From an uncultured Sphingorhabdus sp. (GTDB taxonomy: Bacteria; Pseudomonadota; Alphaproteobacteria; Sphingomonadales; Sphingomonadaceae), in NCBI GenBank assembly GCA_937873665.1, contig CALMYW010000219.1:1-5648 (forward strand): a DNA stretch of 5,648 nucleotides. The letters run 5' to 3'. Made by a program: the position numbers and the translations under genes. Positions 1 to 5,648 of the stretch are shown piece by piece (the stretch's first letter is position 1; each line of letters begins with the position of its first letter). The notes beneath the pieces are model-generated. The model was not told the origin of the DNA and made no database searches. It saw nothing but the letters and a program-made list of their open reading frames with translations.

Positions 1-2427
1 AAGGATCGCCGCATTGGGCCAGCCATAAGGCTTCGTCTCAAATCGTTCCGCGAGGGCCTTCACCGTCGTCCGGACGCCCGTGCGGACGTTCGACTGAGCG
101 AAGTTGAGAATCTCCTGCTCTGCTTCAGTGAGATTGTTGCCCCCTGCAATCAATGAGCCTTCGCTGTTCTGGCGCAAATACCGACCGATATCCCCCTCGG
201 AATAAGTGGCGCCACGAAGCATCGGAAGATTGGTGTAGACCTTGTCGACAAGCGTCTGGAAAGCGCGCCTCACCCGCGCCTGGGGATCTTCGCCCCGCAG
301 ATCCAATTCCTCGCCCCGCACAAACAGCTGCGCTTCCGCCACAAGAGTGCGCGCTCGGGTTGTCAGATCACGATGACGGTTGGCGTTCTGCTGGCCTTTC
401 TCGCTGATAATGCGCTCAACCGACGGTTGCGGCGACGTGGCGCGCGCTTGGCGAACGTATTTGTCGGTCCGACGATACATCATCAGATCCCGCGCAAATC
501 GATCATCTGCCTTCAGCAGGATGACCAGTTCGTCGCTCGACATGCTAGCCATGCGGACGGCCTCGGGCTTCCCCGCATTCTCATGAAAGGGGGTAACTAC
601 GTTGACCCCCAACTCATAATCGCGGCCCTGAAGGCGATCATCAAGCTTGCGCGCAAATGGATAATCGAGCTGAGCCACCTCGTGACGGATCTTCCGATCC
701 CGAATGACTGCATCAAAAATCAGGGCTTCCAGCTCTCGGGCAATTTCCGTGCTGTCGACCTCGACGTTTTTGATCTCCTGCTCGATGTCCTTCTCTTCAT
801 CGGTCAGGAATTCGAACAAATCGCCATTCCGCTGGATGTAGGTGTTTTGCTCGAGAAGCGTCAGGGCTTCCTCGACCCGGCGCTTGAGAGCGGTTTCGTC
901 CTCGTCAAACTTCTCACGCATCAGAATCGCGATGTTCCGAGCCGTAGGCTTGAACGACTTATCGTATTTGACCAGGAACAGCGCCTTCAGCACCCGCGTT
1001 GCAAACTTGTCGCCCAGGTTCCGCTCCGCAATCTGGATCGATTGCTGAACACTCGACTTCAACGCCGTACGGATACCTTCAAACATCAGGTCGAAAGTTG
1101 CGATACAGCCGAGCTCGAGATCGCAGAGGTGGATCGCCACTTCCTGAAAGACGCCAAGCATCGACCGCTCGCCGACCGAGCTGTGGCGCCCCTCAAACGC
1201 ATTGTGCTGTGACAGGCCCTGGATGGCCATCTGGAACAGCTCGTACTGGTACGGAATGAACGGGTAGCTGTGGATGAAGTGGTCCCGGTCCGCGAAATTT
1301 TTGAGCGCGCGCGATCCATCTGCGAAGTCGAAGAGAGTGCGCATATTGTTGCTCTCTCGCCGGTAGAGATCGGCCAAGCTCTCAACGCCACCTTCGGTTT
1401 TTTTCAGCAAGCGTTTCTGAATGACTTCCGCGACATCCGCACTGTTAAGAGGCATGCGGTTTGCGAAGCGAGCTTGAATCTTCGAGAAATCGTTCTCCTG
1501 GCGCTCGTTCATGTCACCGATGACCGCGTTCATGTCCTGTTGCGCGGTGACGATAACCCACGCCCTGCCGCGGCACTTGGTGTTCAAGCTTTCGGCGATC
1601 GTCTGCAGATTGGTCATGAGTTTGACGTTGTCGGCAATAAATTGCCCAACCTCGTCCACAAAGAAATTCAGGCGGAAATCCTTGCCTTGCGCATCAACGT
1701 AGGCCTTCACCTTTTCGGCAAAATCCTCGATCGAAACCTTGTAGTCAGAGCGATACTTATTGAGGATTCCGCTCGCTTCTGCCGGGTCCGAACCGGGGGC
1801 CTTGGCATAGGCGTGGGCAATGTTGCTCCCTTCGAGCAGATGCTGTTCGCGGCCCCTTTCCCAGGGTTTGCCCGCGACAACCTGATAGGCTTCCCTGAAG
1901 ATGCCGTAGACGCCCCGGCTGTCCAAATCCCTCTCGAACTGGGCGATGTAAGCCTGCTTGCCATAGTAGCCGCAAGTTTCGTCAAACACCTTCTGGAAGA
2001 CCGACAGCAGGGCATCAACTTGATCTTTGGAGATCACGTCGGCCTTTTGATCGATGTTGAACAAGACGCTTTTCGATGGGATTGCAACAGCCCGCTTCAG
2101 GTCAGCTGACAGGATCTCGTCCTCAGCGCACTTGTCTCGAAACAACTCAAACGCGGCAGCTCCCCCAACCTCCCGGTTTTCAAGGAGCATCGCCAGCATC
2201 TTGAGCAAGTGCGACTTGCCGGATCCGAAGAAGCCAGAGATCCAGACACCGTTTGCAGTCGTGTAATTGTTATAGGCGTCGAGAAAGCGCTCAATTTGCT
2301 TCTTGATCTCGTTCGTGAGGACATACTCCTCGAGTTCAATCCGCAAACTGGCATCGTCATCGGCCTTGATAACGCCTTCAATCGGGCGGTCGACGGGCTT
2401 TTCGAAGATTTCGCGCAAAATGGTCAT
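1..2427 (-). CDS. brxC: BREX system P-loop ATPase BrxC, N-terminal 809 residues (partial at left edge)
   Basis: BrxC is the large AAA+-type ATPase of BREX, a cytoplasmic system that blocks phage replication and methylates host DNA to mark self; its exact step is unresolved. The frame is uninterrupted from an ATG at 2427 to position 1. Walker A is GFFGSGKSH at residues 65-73. Walker B is FFVDEVGQF at 255-263, with D258/E259. A sensor-1-like strand, WVIVTAQQD, lies at 290-298, followed by the arginine-containing KIQARFANRM at about 316-325. Family hallmarks further on are EGRHSSVGERSMLGVFQE (412-429) and QRNGDLFEFLTDEEKDIE (532-549). Full BrxC proteins are about 1,200 residues, so roughly the last third lies outside the window. 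The start is supported by GAGGGG four bases upstream, overlapping the brxB stop, and brxB ends 8 nt before it. Family identity is very likely; the partial state is only due to the window edge. Confidence 0.95.
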   Translation of the reverse strand, partial: MTILREIFEKPVDRPIEGVIKADDDASLRIELEEYVLTNEIKKQIERFLDAYNNYTTANGVWISGFFGSGKSHLLKMLAMLLENREVGGAAAFELFRDKCAEDEILSADLKRAVAIPSKSVLFNIDQKADVISKDQVDALLSVFQKVFDETCGYYGKQAYIAQFERDLDSRGVYGIFREAYQVVAGKPWERGREQHLLEGSNIAHAYAKAPGSDPAEASGILNKYRSDYKVSIEDFAEKVKAYVDAQGKDFRLNFFVDEVGQFIADNVKLMTNLQTIAESLNTKCRGRAWVIVTAQQDMNAVIGDMNERQENDFSKIQARFANRMPLNSADVAEVIQKRLLKKTEGGVESLADLYRRESNNMRTLFDFADGSRALKNFADRDHFIHSYPFIPYQYELFQMAIQGLSQHNAFEGRHSSVGERSMLGVFQEVAIHLCDLELGCIATFDLMFEGIRTALKSSVQQSIQIAERNLGDKFATRVLKALFLVKYDKSFKPTARNIAILMREKFDEDETALKRRVEEALTLLEQNTYIQRNGDLFEFLTDEEKDIEQEIKNVEVDSTEIARELEALIFDAVIRDRKIRHEVAQLDYPFARKLDDRLQGRDYELGVNVVTPFHENAGKPEAVRMASMSSDELVILLKADDRFARDLMMYRRTDKYVRQARATSPQPSVERIISEKGQQNANRHRDLTTRARTLVAEAQLFVRGEELDLRGEDPQARVRRAFQTLVDKVYTNLPMLRGATYSEGDIGRYLRQNSEGSLIAGGNNLTEAEQEILNFAQSNVRTGVRTTVKALAERFETKPYGWPNAAIL

Positions 2428-2435
2428 GCTGCCCC

Positions 2436-3047
2436 TCAAACTTCGTAATTGAAGATATTGAATGCACGATAATATTTATCGTCGTGCATGATTCCAAACA
2501 AATCCAACGACGCACCACTTGCCAGCGCGTGTGTATAGCTGCCTGGGAAAAACATGACGGTTGGCTTGTCTTTCGCCGTGCTCTGCAGATTGTTCAAAAC
2601 GTTATGCGATCGAATAAATGGATAAACTTCGCCGACGCCAGACAACAGCAGGACATCAAATTCATTGGCTTCGAGCACCGTCGCAATTTCGGGAATGAGA
2701 TGCTGCTCGGGGTCCAGGACATTTTGTAAAAGCTCTTTGAGTTCGTCCTTCGAGAAGCCCGCTTCTTGCTCGATCAACTGATCCCAAATGCCTCGCTCAC
2801 GCAGCATTCGAACGGACAGGTCATAGAGGTTGATATCGAGTGCGATAACCCCGCGGTCAGCCAAGAGTTTGACCAACTGCGTTCTGACCACCTCCATCTC
2901 CACCGCATCGGCAGCCGGAAATGGCGAGATGAAGAACGGGACCTCATTTCCAAGGCCTTGCTTCTTCAGAAACCTCGGGCTGGAAATGACCTGAAGAAGG
3001 TGCTCCTGACGATCTCGAGGCGACATGGTATTGGTGTCTCGTGCCAT
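2436..3047 (-). CDS. brxB: BREX protein BrxB (DUF1788)
   Basis: This 203-residue protein has the length and layout of BrxB/DUF1788, a small core BREX component with no established enzymatic activity. The N-terminal part carries SSPRFLKKQGLGNEVPFFI (18-36), followed by an alpha/beta stretch with ALDINLYDLS. The C-terminal half has the conserved DVLLLSGVGEVYPFIRSHNV (from about 132) and VMFFPGSYTH (about 166-175), which look like the core strands of a nucleotide-binding-like fold without a Walker A loop. No signal peptide or membrane segment is seen. The ATG overlaps the brxA stop by one base (TAATG) and has GAAGGG six bases upstream, so translation is probably coupled to brxA. A second ATG at codon 8 is possible but has less support. 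The position between brxA and brxC is the standard type I order, which strongly supports the call. Confidence 0.93.
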   Translation of the reverse strand: MARDTNTMSPRDRQEHLLQVISSPRFLKKQGLGNEVPFFISPFPAADAVEMEVVRTQLVKLLADRGVIALDINLYDLSVRMLRERGIWDQLIEQEAGFSKDELKELLQNVLDPEQHLIPEIATVLEANEFDVLLLSGVGEVYPFIRSHNVLNNLQSTAKDKPTVMFFPGSYTHALASGASLDLFGIMHDDKYYRAFNIFNYEV

Positions 3048-3667
3048 TAGCTGCCCTTCAACCCAGCGTTTTCCGCTCCAGGGAAAAACCGCATCTCATT
3101 TTTTCCAGATGCAGAGACCAATTCGGCGAAGCGCGGTGAGAGCAGAGCACGACAGATATGGTCGTCGTTTCCCAGAATGCCCGCTTCTCGCATCAATCGG
3201 AACAGAACCTGACGCAGCTTCTCTCTGGTCGAAACGCTTATCTGCTCGAGGTCTCGATCCCACTCGGCTTTGGCAGAAAAAAAGGCATCAAAATCGTCGT
3301 AAGTGAGGTGCGTTCGAAAACTCAGGAATCGCTCTGAAACGAGCTCTGCGGCAAATTCACCGATAAACCGGTAACTCCGACACAATGCCAACCAAAGGAT
3401 CGATAGTTGATCGTGATAAGCCCCGTGAACCAGCATTTCGAGCTCATCGGGCTGTAGAACCTCCAGCCGGTTCGCTATCTCGCGAACAGACCGCGTGACG
3501 GAGGACTGTTTCTTGAACGGGATTACCCCGCTTTCGGCCGCCGCCCGCTTCACAGCACTCCAGTCACCCATCTCCTGGAAGAGCCGCGCGATCACGACGC
3601 TTTCGTTTAGAAACAGGCCGCCAGTGCCGAATGACATGCGATATTTGGGGGCGGGAGATGGCTTCAT
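3047..3667 (-). CDS. brxA: BREX protein BrxA (DUF1819)
   Basis: This 206-residue protein matches BrxA/DUF1819, the first core gene of type I BREX. The family is described as NusB-like, small, helical and nucleic-acid-binding; its role in defence is not settled. The recognisable N-terminal signature is YRMSFGTGGLFLNES (9-23), then VIARLFQEMGDW, then a helical region with a basic patch, KKQSSVTRSVREIANRL (52-68). The central LWLALCRSYRFIGEFAAEL (91-109) and the C-terminal REKLRQVLFRLMREAGIL (from about 153) are typical of the family. The ATG overlaps the stop of the upstream regulator by 4 nt (ATGA) and follows a GGGGG tract six bases upstream, so reinitiation coupled to brxR is likely. A downstream ATG at codon 11 would cut into the conserved signature and is less likely. 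Confidence 0.93.
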   Translation of the reverse strand: MKPSPAPKYRMSFGTGGLFLNESVVIARLFQEMGDWSAVKRAAAESGVIPFKKQSSVTRSVREIANRLEVLQPDELEMLVHGAYHDQLSILWLALCRSYRFIGEFAAELVSERFLSFRTHLTYDDFDAFFSAKAEWDRDLEQISVSTREKLRQVLFRLMREAGILGNDDHICRALLSPRFAELVSASGKNEMRFFPGAENAGLKGS

Positions 3668-4542
3668 GAAGTGCCCCCATTCCGAACAAGACCCATCACA
3701 TCTGGCCCATTCAACAAAACGATCTGTTGGTCTTTGGGCTCGCGCGCAGAAGGATCGGTGTCGAGCCCCAGGCGTTTCAGGGTGTAGTAAAGAAGCGCTC
3801 GACGAACCGGTATGCGGGCCGCGCCGTCCGCCATTCCGTAATCAAGCTCTATTGCTCGCCGCTGCCCATCACTCAGCGAAGGGTGCGCACCAATTTCCAG
3901 ATTGACCAGATCATGCCACGCGACATCATCTAAAGCTTGAGCGGTGCTCTGCCTGCCATGCCTGGTTTCAGCGATCCGTGAGAGGACAAAGTCTTTGAAC
4001 AGCCCATCCTTTTCACAATAAGCTCGCGCGTGCCATCGGAACCCGTCAAAGCCGAGAGCATGAGGCGCAATCCAACGCCATTGCGGGTCCGAGGAAGACA
4101 TGGACTGATAGCAAATTTCAATCGCCTCCCGCCTCCGGATTGCCACGACGATTGCGCGGAGCACAGGCGGCAGAACTCCCCGAGCCGGGAACGGTATGCT
4201 GGCATACTCAGGCACGTTCCCGATCCAGGATGCTCGCTGATCGAGCAAACCGTCTCCGAGCGAGCGAACCTGCGACAGGTAAAAGCTGGCATCGGGTTTC
4301 AAAAACAAGGGCTTGAAGGCTGACGCCCGAACATAGGTGCGGGCGCTCTTATCGTATGTCATGTTATCTGGAGCGAGGGTCAGATAGCGATTTAAGTCGG
4401 ACGATGCCTGATTGGCCGATTCATTGAAGGTTTCGATGAGATCGCTGCGATTGACGTAGCCTTCCCAAAACAGCCGGAATTCGATGAATTCAAGCTTCCG
4501 CTCGACACCCCATCTCAGACTCGGCTTTTCGTCCACGTCCAT
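3664..4542 (-). CDS. brxR: WYL-domain transcriptional regulator, BrxR-like, leading the BREX operon
   Basis: BrxR-family proteins are dimeric DNA-binding repressors with an N-terminal winged helix-turn-helix, a WYL domain and a C-terminal dimerisation domain, found just upstream of BREX and other defence loci. Numbered from the ATG, residues 10-55 form the DNA-binding region, with NRSDLIETFN and ASSDLNRYL as the helix-turn-helix. The WYL core spans about 134-194 and includes IEICYQS and GFRWHARAYC (near 170); the classic W-Y-L triplet is degenerate here (W-H-A). The C-terminal ARIPVRRALLYYTLKRLGLD matches the end domain of this family. From this ATG the protein has 292 residues. An in-frame TTG at 4560 would add six residues (VGG-rich), but it lies inside a dyad that is probably the operator, so the ATG is preferred with moderate confidence. 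The gene is co-directional with brxA and overlaps it by 4 nt. It probably represses the operon through the dyad at 4558-4585, and its ligand is unknown. Confidence 0.9.
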   Translation of the reverse strand: MDVDEKPSLRWGVERKLEFIEFRLFWEGYVNRSDLIETFNESANQASSDLNRYLTLAPDNMTYDKSARTYVRASAFKPLFLKPDASFYLSQVRSLGDGLLDQRASWIGNVPEYASIPFPARGVLPPVLRAIVVAIRRREAIEICYQSMSSSDPQWRWIAPHALGFDGFRWHARAYCEKDGLFKDFVLSRIAETRHGRQSTAQALDDVAWHDLVNLEIGAHPSLSDGQRRAIELDYGMADGAARIPVRRALLYYTLKRLGLDTDPSAREPKDQQIVLLNGPDVMGLVRNGGTS

Positions 4543-4557
4543 TCCCCCAACCCGAAA

Positions 4558-4585
4558 CAACTTTCTTGGTCCACCCAGAAAGTTG
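4558..4585. promoter_or_regulatory. 28-bp inverted repeat, probable BrxR operator
   Basis: The arms CAACTTTCT (4558-4566) and AGAAAGTTG (4577-4585) are perfect 9-bp reverse complements. Inside them GGT (4568-4570) and ACC (4573-4575) also pair after one mismatch, giving 12 of 14 base pairs about a centre between 4571 and 4572. The site lies just downstream of the proposed brxR transcription start, where a bound dimer would block initiation or escape. BrxR proteins elsewhere bind inverted repeats upstream of BREX operons; the assignment here is inferred from position and symmetry. In RNA the same sequence could form a hairpin in the brxR leader, so a post-transcriptional role is an alternative. 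It is not a terminator: no U-tract follows on either strand. Confidence 0.7.
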
Positions 4586-4611
4586 ACTCTTGGTGTCTAA
4601 CGTGGATTAAA
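4583..4611 (+). promoter_or_regulatory. Weak candidate promoter for the divergent sacsin-like gene
   Basis: TTGACT (4583-4588, five of six matches to the -35 consensus) is followed after 17 bases by ATTAAA (4606-4611, three of six). It overlaps the right arm of the dyad and lies face to face with the brxR promoter. The implied leader is over 200 nt, which is long, and no better pair was found nearer to 4835. Treat it as tentative. Confidence 0.25.
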
Positions 4612-4622
4612 CGCTACATCAA
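4594..4622 (-). promoter_or_regulatory. Candidate promoter of the brxR-brxA-brxB-brxC operon
   Basis: On the minus strand TTGATG (4622-4617; four of six matches to TTGACA) is followed after exactly 17 bases by TAGACA (4599-4594; three of six matches to TATAAT). Transcription would start near 4587, two bases before the dyad, giving a leader of about 45 nt to the ATG at 4542. The -10 match is weak, so the support comes mainly from spacing and from the fit with the adjacent operator. Confidence 0.4.
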
Positions 4623-4824
4623 TCGGCTTGTGCCCCTCTGAGTCGAGGCAGATTGAACTTTGTCGGCAACCGGGGGAGCATGACTTGCTAGAAATTCGTT
4701 GGCCATTGCGCCGCCACCGCCAAGTACGCGCGGCTAAGTGCTGTGCAGGATCTGTGGTAAAACACTCTTAACGGGCTCGCCGCGGCCGACACGCTGCTTC
4801 ATTTCCAGCGCAAACGCTAAATAC

Positions 4825-4828
4825 AGGA
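4825..4828 (+). promoter_or_regulatory. Ribosome binding site of the sacsin-like gene
   Basis: AGGA lies six bases before the ATG at 4835. It fixes the start in a region with no nearby in-frame alternative upstream, and the conserved N-box begins only about 30 codons further on. Confidence 0.6.
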
Positions 4829-4834
4829 TACCTG

Positions 4835-5648
4835 ATGAGCCTTGAATACGATGCCCGGGCAGTCATCGATGAGTTGATGCGTTTGCTCGACGACCGGTAC
4901 AAGTCCGGTTTTCCCGTGTTAAAGGAAATGCTGCAAAATGCCGACGACGCCGGCGCGAAACGTGTCGTCATCACCGCTCATGATGGTTTTTCTGAAGCCT
5001 CGCACCCCCTCCTAACGGTTCCCGCGCTCCTCATTGCCAACGATGGCCCTGCCACCCAGGGTGACCTGAAGGCCATGCAATCGATGAGCGGTAGCACCAA
5101 GATCGGAGACACCGCAAAAGTTGGGCGGTTCGGCCTCGGCCAGAAGGCGGTCTTCAACCTTTGCGATGCATTCGTTGTCCATGGCCGCCTCTCCACCGGT
5201 GGAACCCATCAACTTGTAGTCAATCCCTACGGCAAACTCGACCTGGCCGGAAACCAGGCCCACTTGTGGTCAGCCGACCCCGCAGCAGATGCGGCTATTA
5301 TGGATCGGTGGCTCAACATTCATGGGTTCAGCAAAGACGGCGTACTGCTTGTTATTCCGCTGCGCTCGGAAACAGTCCGGCCCGCCCCGCGGGTCGGTCT
5401 GACTACCAGCAATTGGACGACCGAGGCGGCACTCGCCGATTTCGCGTCCGGCGAACAGCTCCATGCCGCCCTCGCCGGACTGGGTTGTGTCGAGCACCTC
5501 GAAATCCATAATTCACGCTCGCCAATCACGTATGTTGTAAAATCACTGGACGGTCGGCTTTCGCGCCCATCGATCGATGCTCCGAGCAGTCGCTCCAAGC
5601 TTGGTGGATCCATTGTCGGTGTAGCCGGTTGCGATATCCGCTTCGTCG
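4835..5648 (+). CDS. Sacsin-type Hsp90-like (GHKL) ATPase domain protein, N-terminal 271 residues (partial at right edge)
   Basis: The visible part starts with a Bergerat-fold ATP-binding domain of the sacsin type. The N-box is LKEMLQNADDAGA (29-41), with the catalytic-type E31, the Mg-binding-type N35 and D38. Motif 1 is IANDG (67-71), with D70 expected to contact adenine; the second glycine of the usual DxGxG is absent (DGPA), as is common in sacsin-like proteins. After a lid region, SMSGSTKIGDTAK (83-95), comes motif 2, VGRFGLGQKAVFNLCD (96-111). Residues from about 120 onward look like the rest of the domain, with strands such as DGVLLVIPLR. Hsp90-like domains of this kind bind and hydrolyse ATP and often drive large multidomain proteins. 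What follows C-terminally is outside the window, so the effector part is unknown. No signal peptide or membrane segment is visible. The gene is divergent from BREX, with AGGA six bases before the ATG. It is not a recognised BREX core gene; it may be a BREX accessory or belong to a neighbouring defence module. The domain call is firm and the function is not. Confidence 0.88.
   Translation, partial: MSLEYDARAVIDELMRLLDDRYKSGFPVLKEMLQNADDAGAKRVVITAHDGFSEASHPLLTVPALLIANDGPATQGDLKAMQSMSGSTKIGDTAKVGRFGLGQKAVFNLCDAFVVHGRLSTGGTHQLVVNPYGKLDLAGNQAHLWSADPAADAAIMDRWLNIHGFSKDGVLLVIPLRSETVRPAPRVGLTTSNWTTEAALADFASGEQLHAALAGLGCVEHLEIHNSRSPITYVVKSLDGRLSRPSIDAPSSRSKLGGSIVGVAGCDIRFV

Larger units (their letters stand above)
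4561..4834. other. Divergent intergenic control region
   Basis: This gap of about 270 bp separates the two divergent genes. Its left third contains the dyad and both promoter candidates. The remainder, about 4623-4820, has no convincing open frame, RNA gene, repeat array or terminator. GAACTTTGTCGG at 4655-4666 resembles one half of the dyad plus its inner part (9 of 12 bases) and could be a secondary site or chance. Confidence 0.5.

Noticed and set aside
373..2109. Two long plus-strand open frames (373-1212 and 1270-2109, 279 codons each) antisense to brxC.
   Set aside because: They are mirror frames of the brxC codons in GC-rich DNA. brxC shows clear family motifs along the same stretch, while the antisense translations show no recognisable domain and lack good SDs.
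2436..3905. Several plus-strand frames of 80-140 codons opposite brxA, brxB and brxR.
   Set aside because: They are shadows of well-supported genes. None begins with a convincing SD or contains a known motif.
4558..4585. The dyad as a rho-independent terminator.
   Set aside because: No T-tract follows the stem on either strand, and it lies at the 5' end of the brxR transcript rather than after a gene.
4635..4648. Short inverted repeat CCTC/GAGG in the intergenic region.
   Set aside because: Only four paired bases with a six-base loop; expected by chance.
4699..4723. TTGGC/GCCAA inverted repeat with a long spacer.
   Set aside because: Five-base arms with about 15 bases between them give no more symmetry than chance and fit no promoter element.
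4768..5613. Minus-strand frames of 68-97 codons opposite the sacsin-like gene.
   Set aside because: The plus strand carries the complete GHKL motif series here, so the minus-strand frames are explained as antisense reading.
1..5648. CRISPR arrays, tRNA or rRNA genes, insertion sequences, attachment sites.
   Set aside because: No regularly spaced repeats, transposase motifs, terminal inverted repeats or structured RNA genes were seen; nearly all of the window is coding.

Overview
This window holds the front part of a BREX (Bacteriophage Exclusion) phage-defence operon of the type I kind, read on the minus strand, and the start of a divergent plus-strand gene for a large ATPase of the sacsin/Hsp90 (GHKL) fold. 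The coding sequence is fairly GC-rich and Shine-Dalgarno (SD) motifs are clear. This suggests a proteobacterium, possibly alpha- or betaproteobacterial, but the window has no rRNA or housekeeping gene to settle that.

Minus strand, in order of transcription: brxR (WYL-family regulator, start at 4542 or 4560, end at 3664), brxA (3667-3047), brxB (3047-2436) and brxC (2427 to beyond the left edge). brxR and brxA overlap by 4 nt (ATGA), brxA and brxB by 1 nt (TAATG), and brxB and brxC are 8 nt apart with the brxC SD touching the brxB stop. They are therefore almost certainly one co-transcribed, translationally coupled unit. brxC is open for all 809 codons visible and lacks its C-terminal third only because the window ends. 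The rest of a type I system (pglX methyltransferase, pglZ phosphatase-like protein, brxL protease/ATPase) would be expected to the left of position 1.

The 4561-4834 intergenic region contains the control signals. A strong 28-bp dyad (4558-4585; perfect 9-bp arms plus an inner 3-bp match) lies at the start of brxR, just downstream of a plausible minus-strand promoter (-35 at 4622-4617, -10 at 4599-4594). This is the layout expected of an operator through which BrxR represses its own operon. A weaker plus-strand promoter candidate has its -35 overlapping the right arm of the same dyad, so one operator might control both directions.

Plus strand: from 4835 to the right edge runs the N-terminal 271 residues of a sacsin-type ATPase with a good SD. 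It is not one of the six core type I BREX genes. It is either an accessory component sharing the BREX control region or the first gene of a neighbouring defence module. That pairing is the most interesting part of the window.
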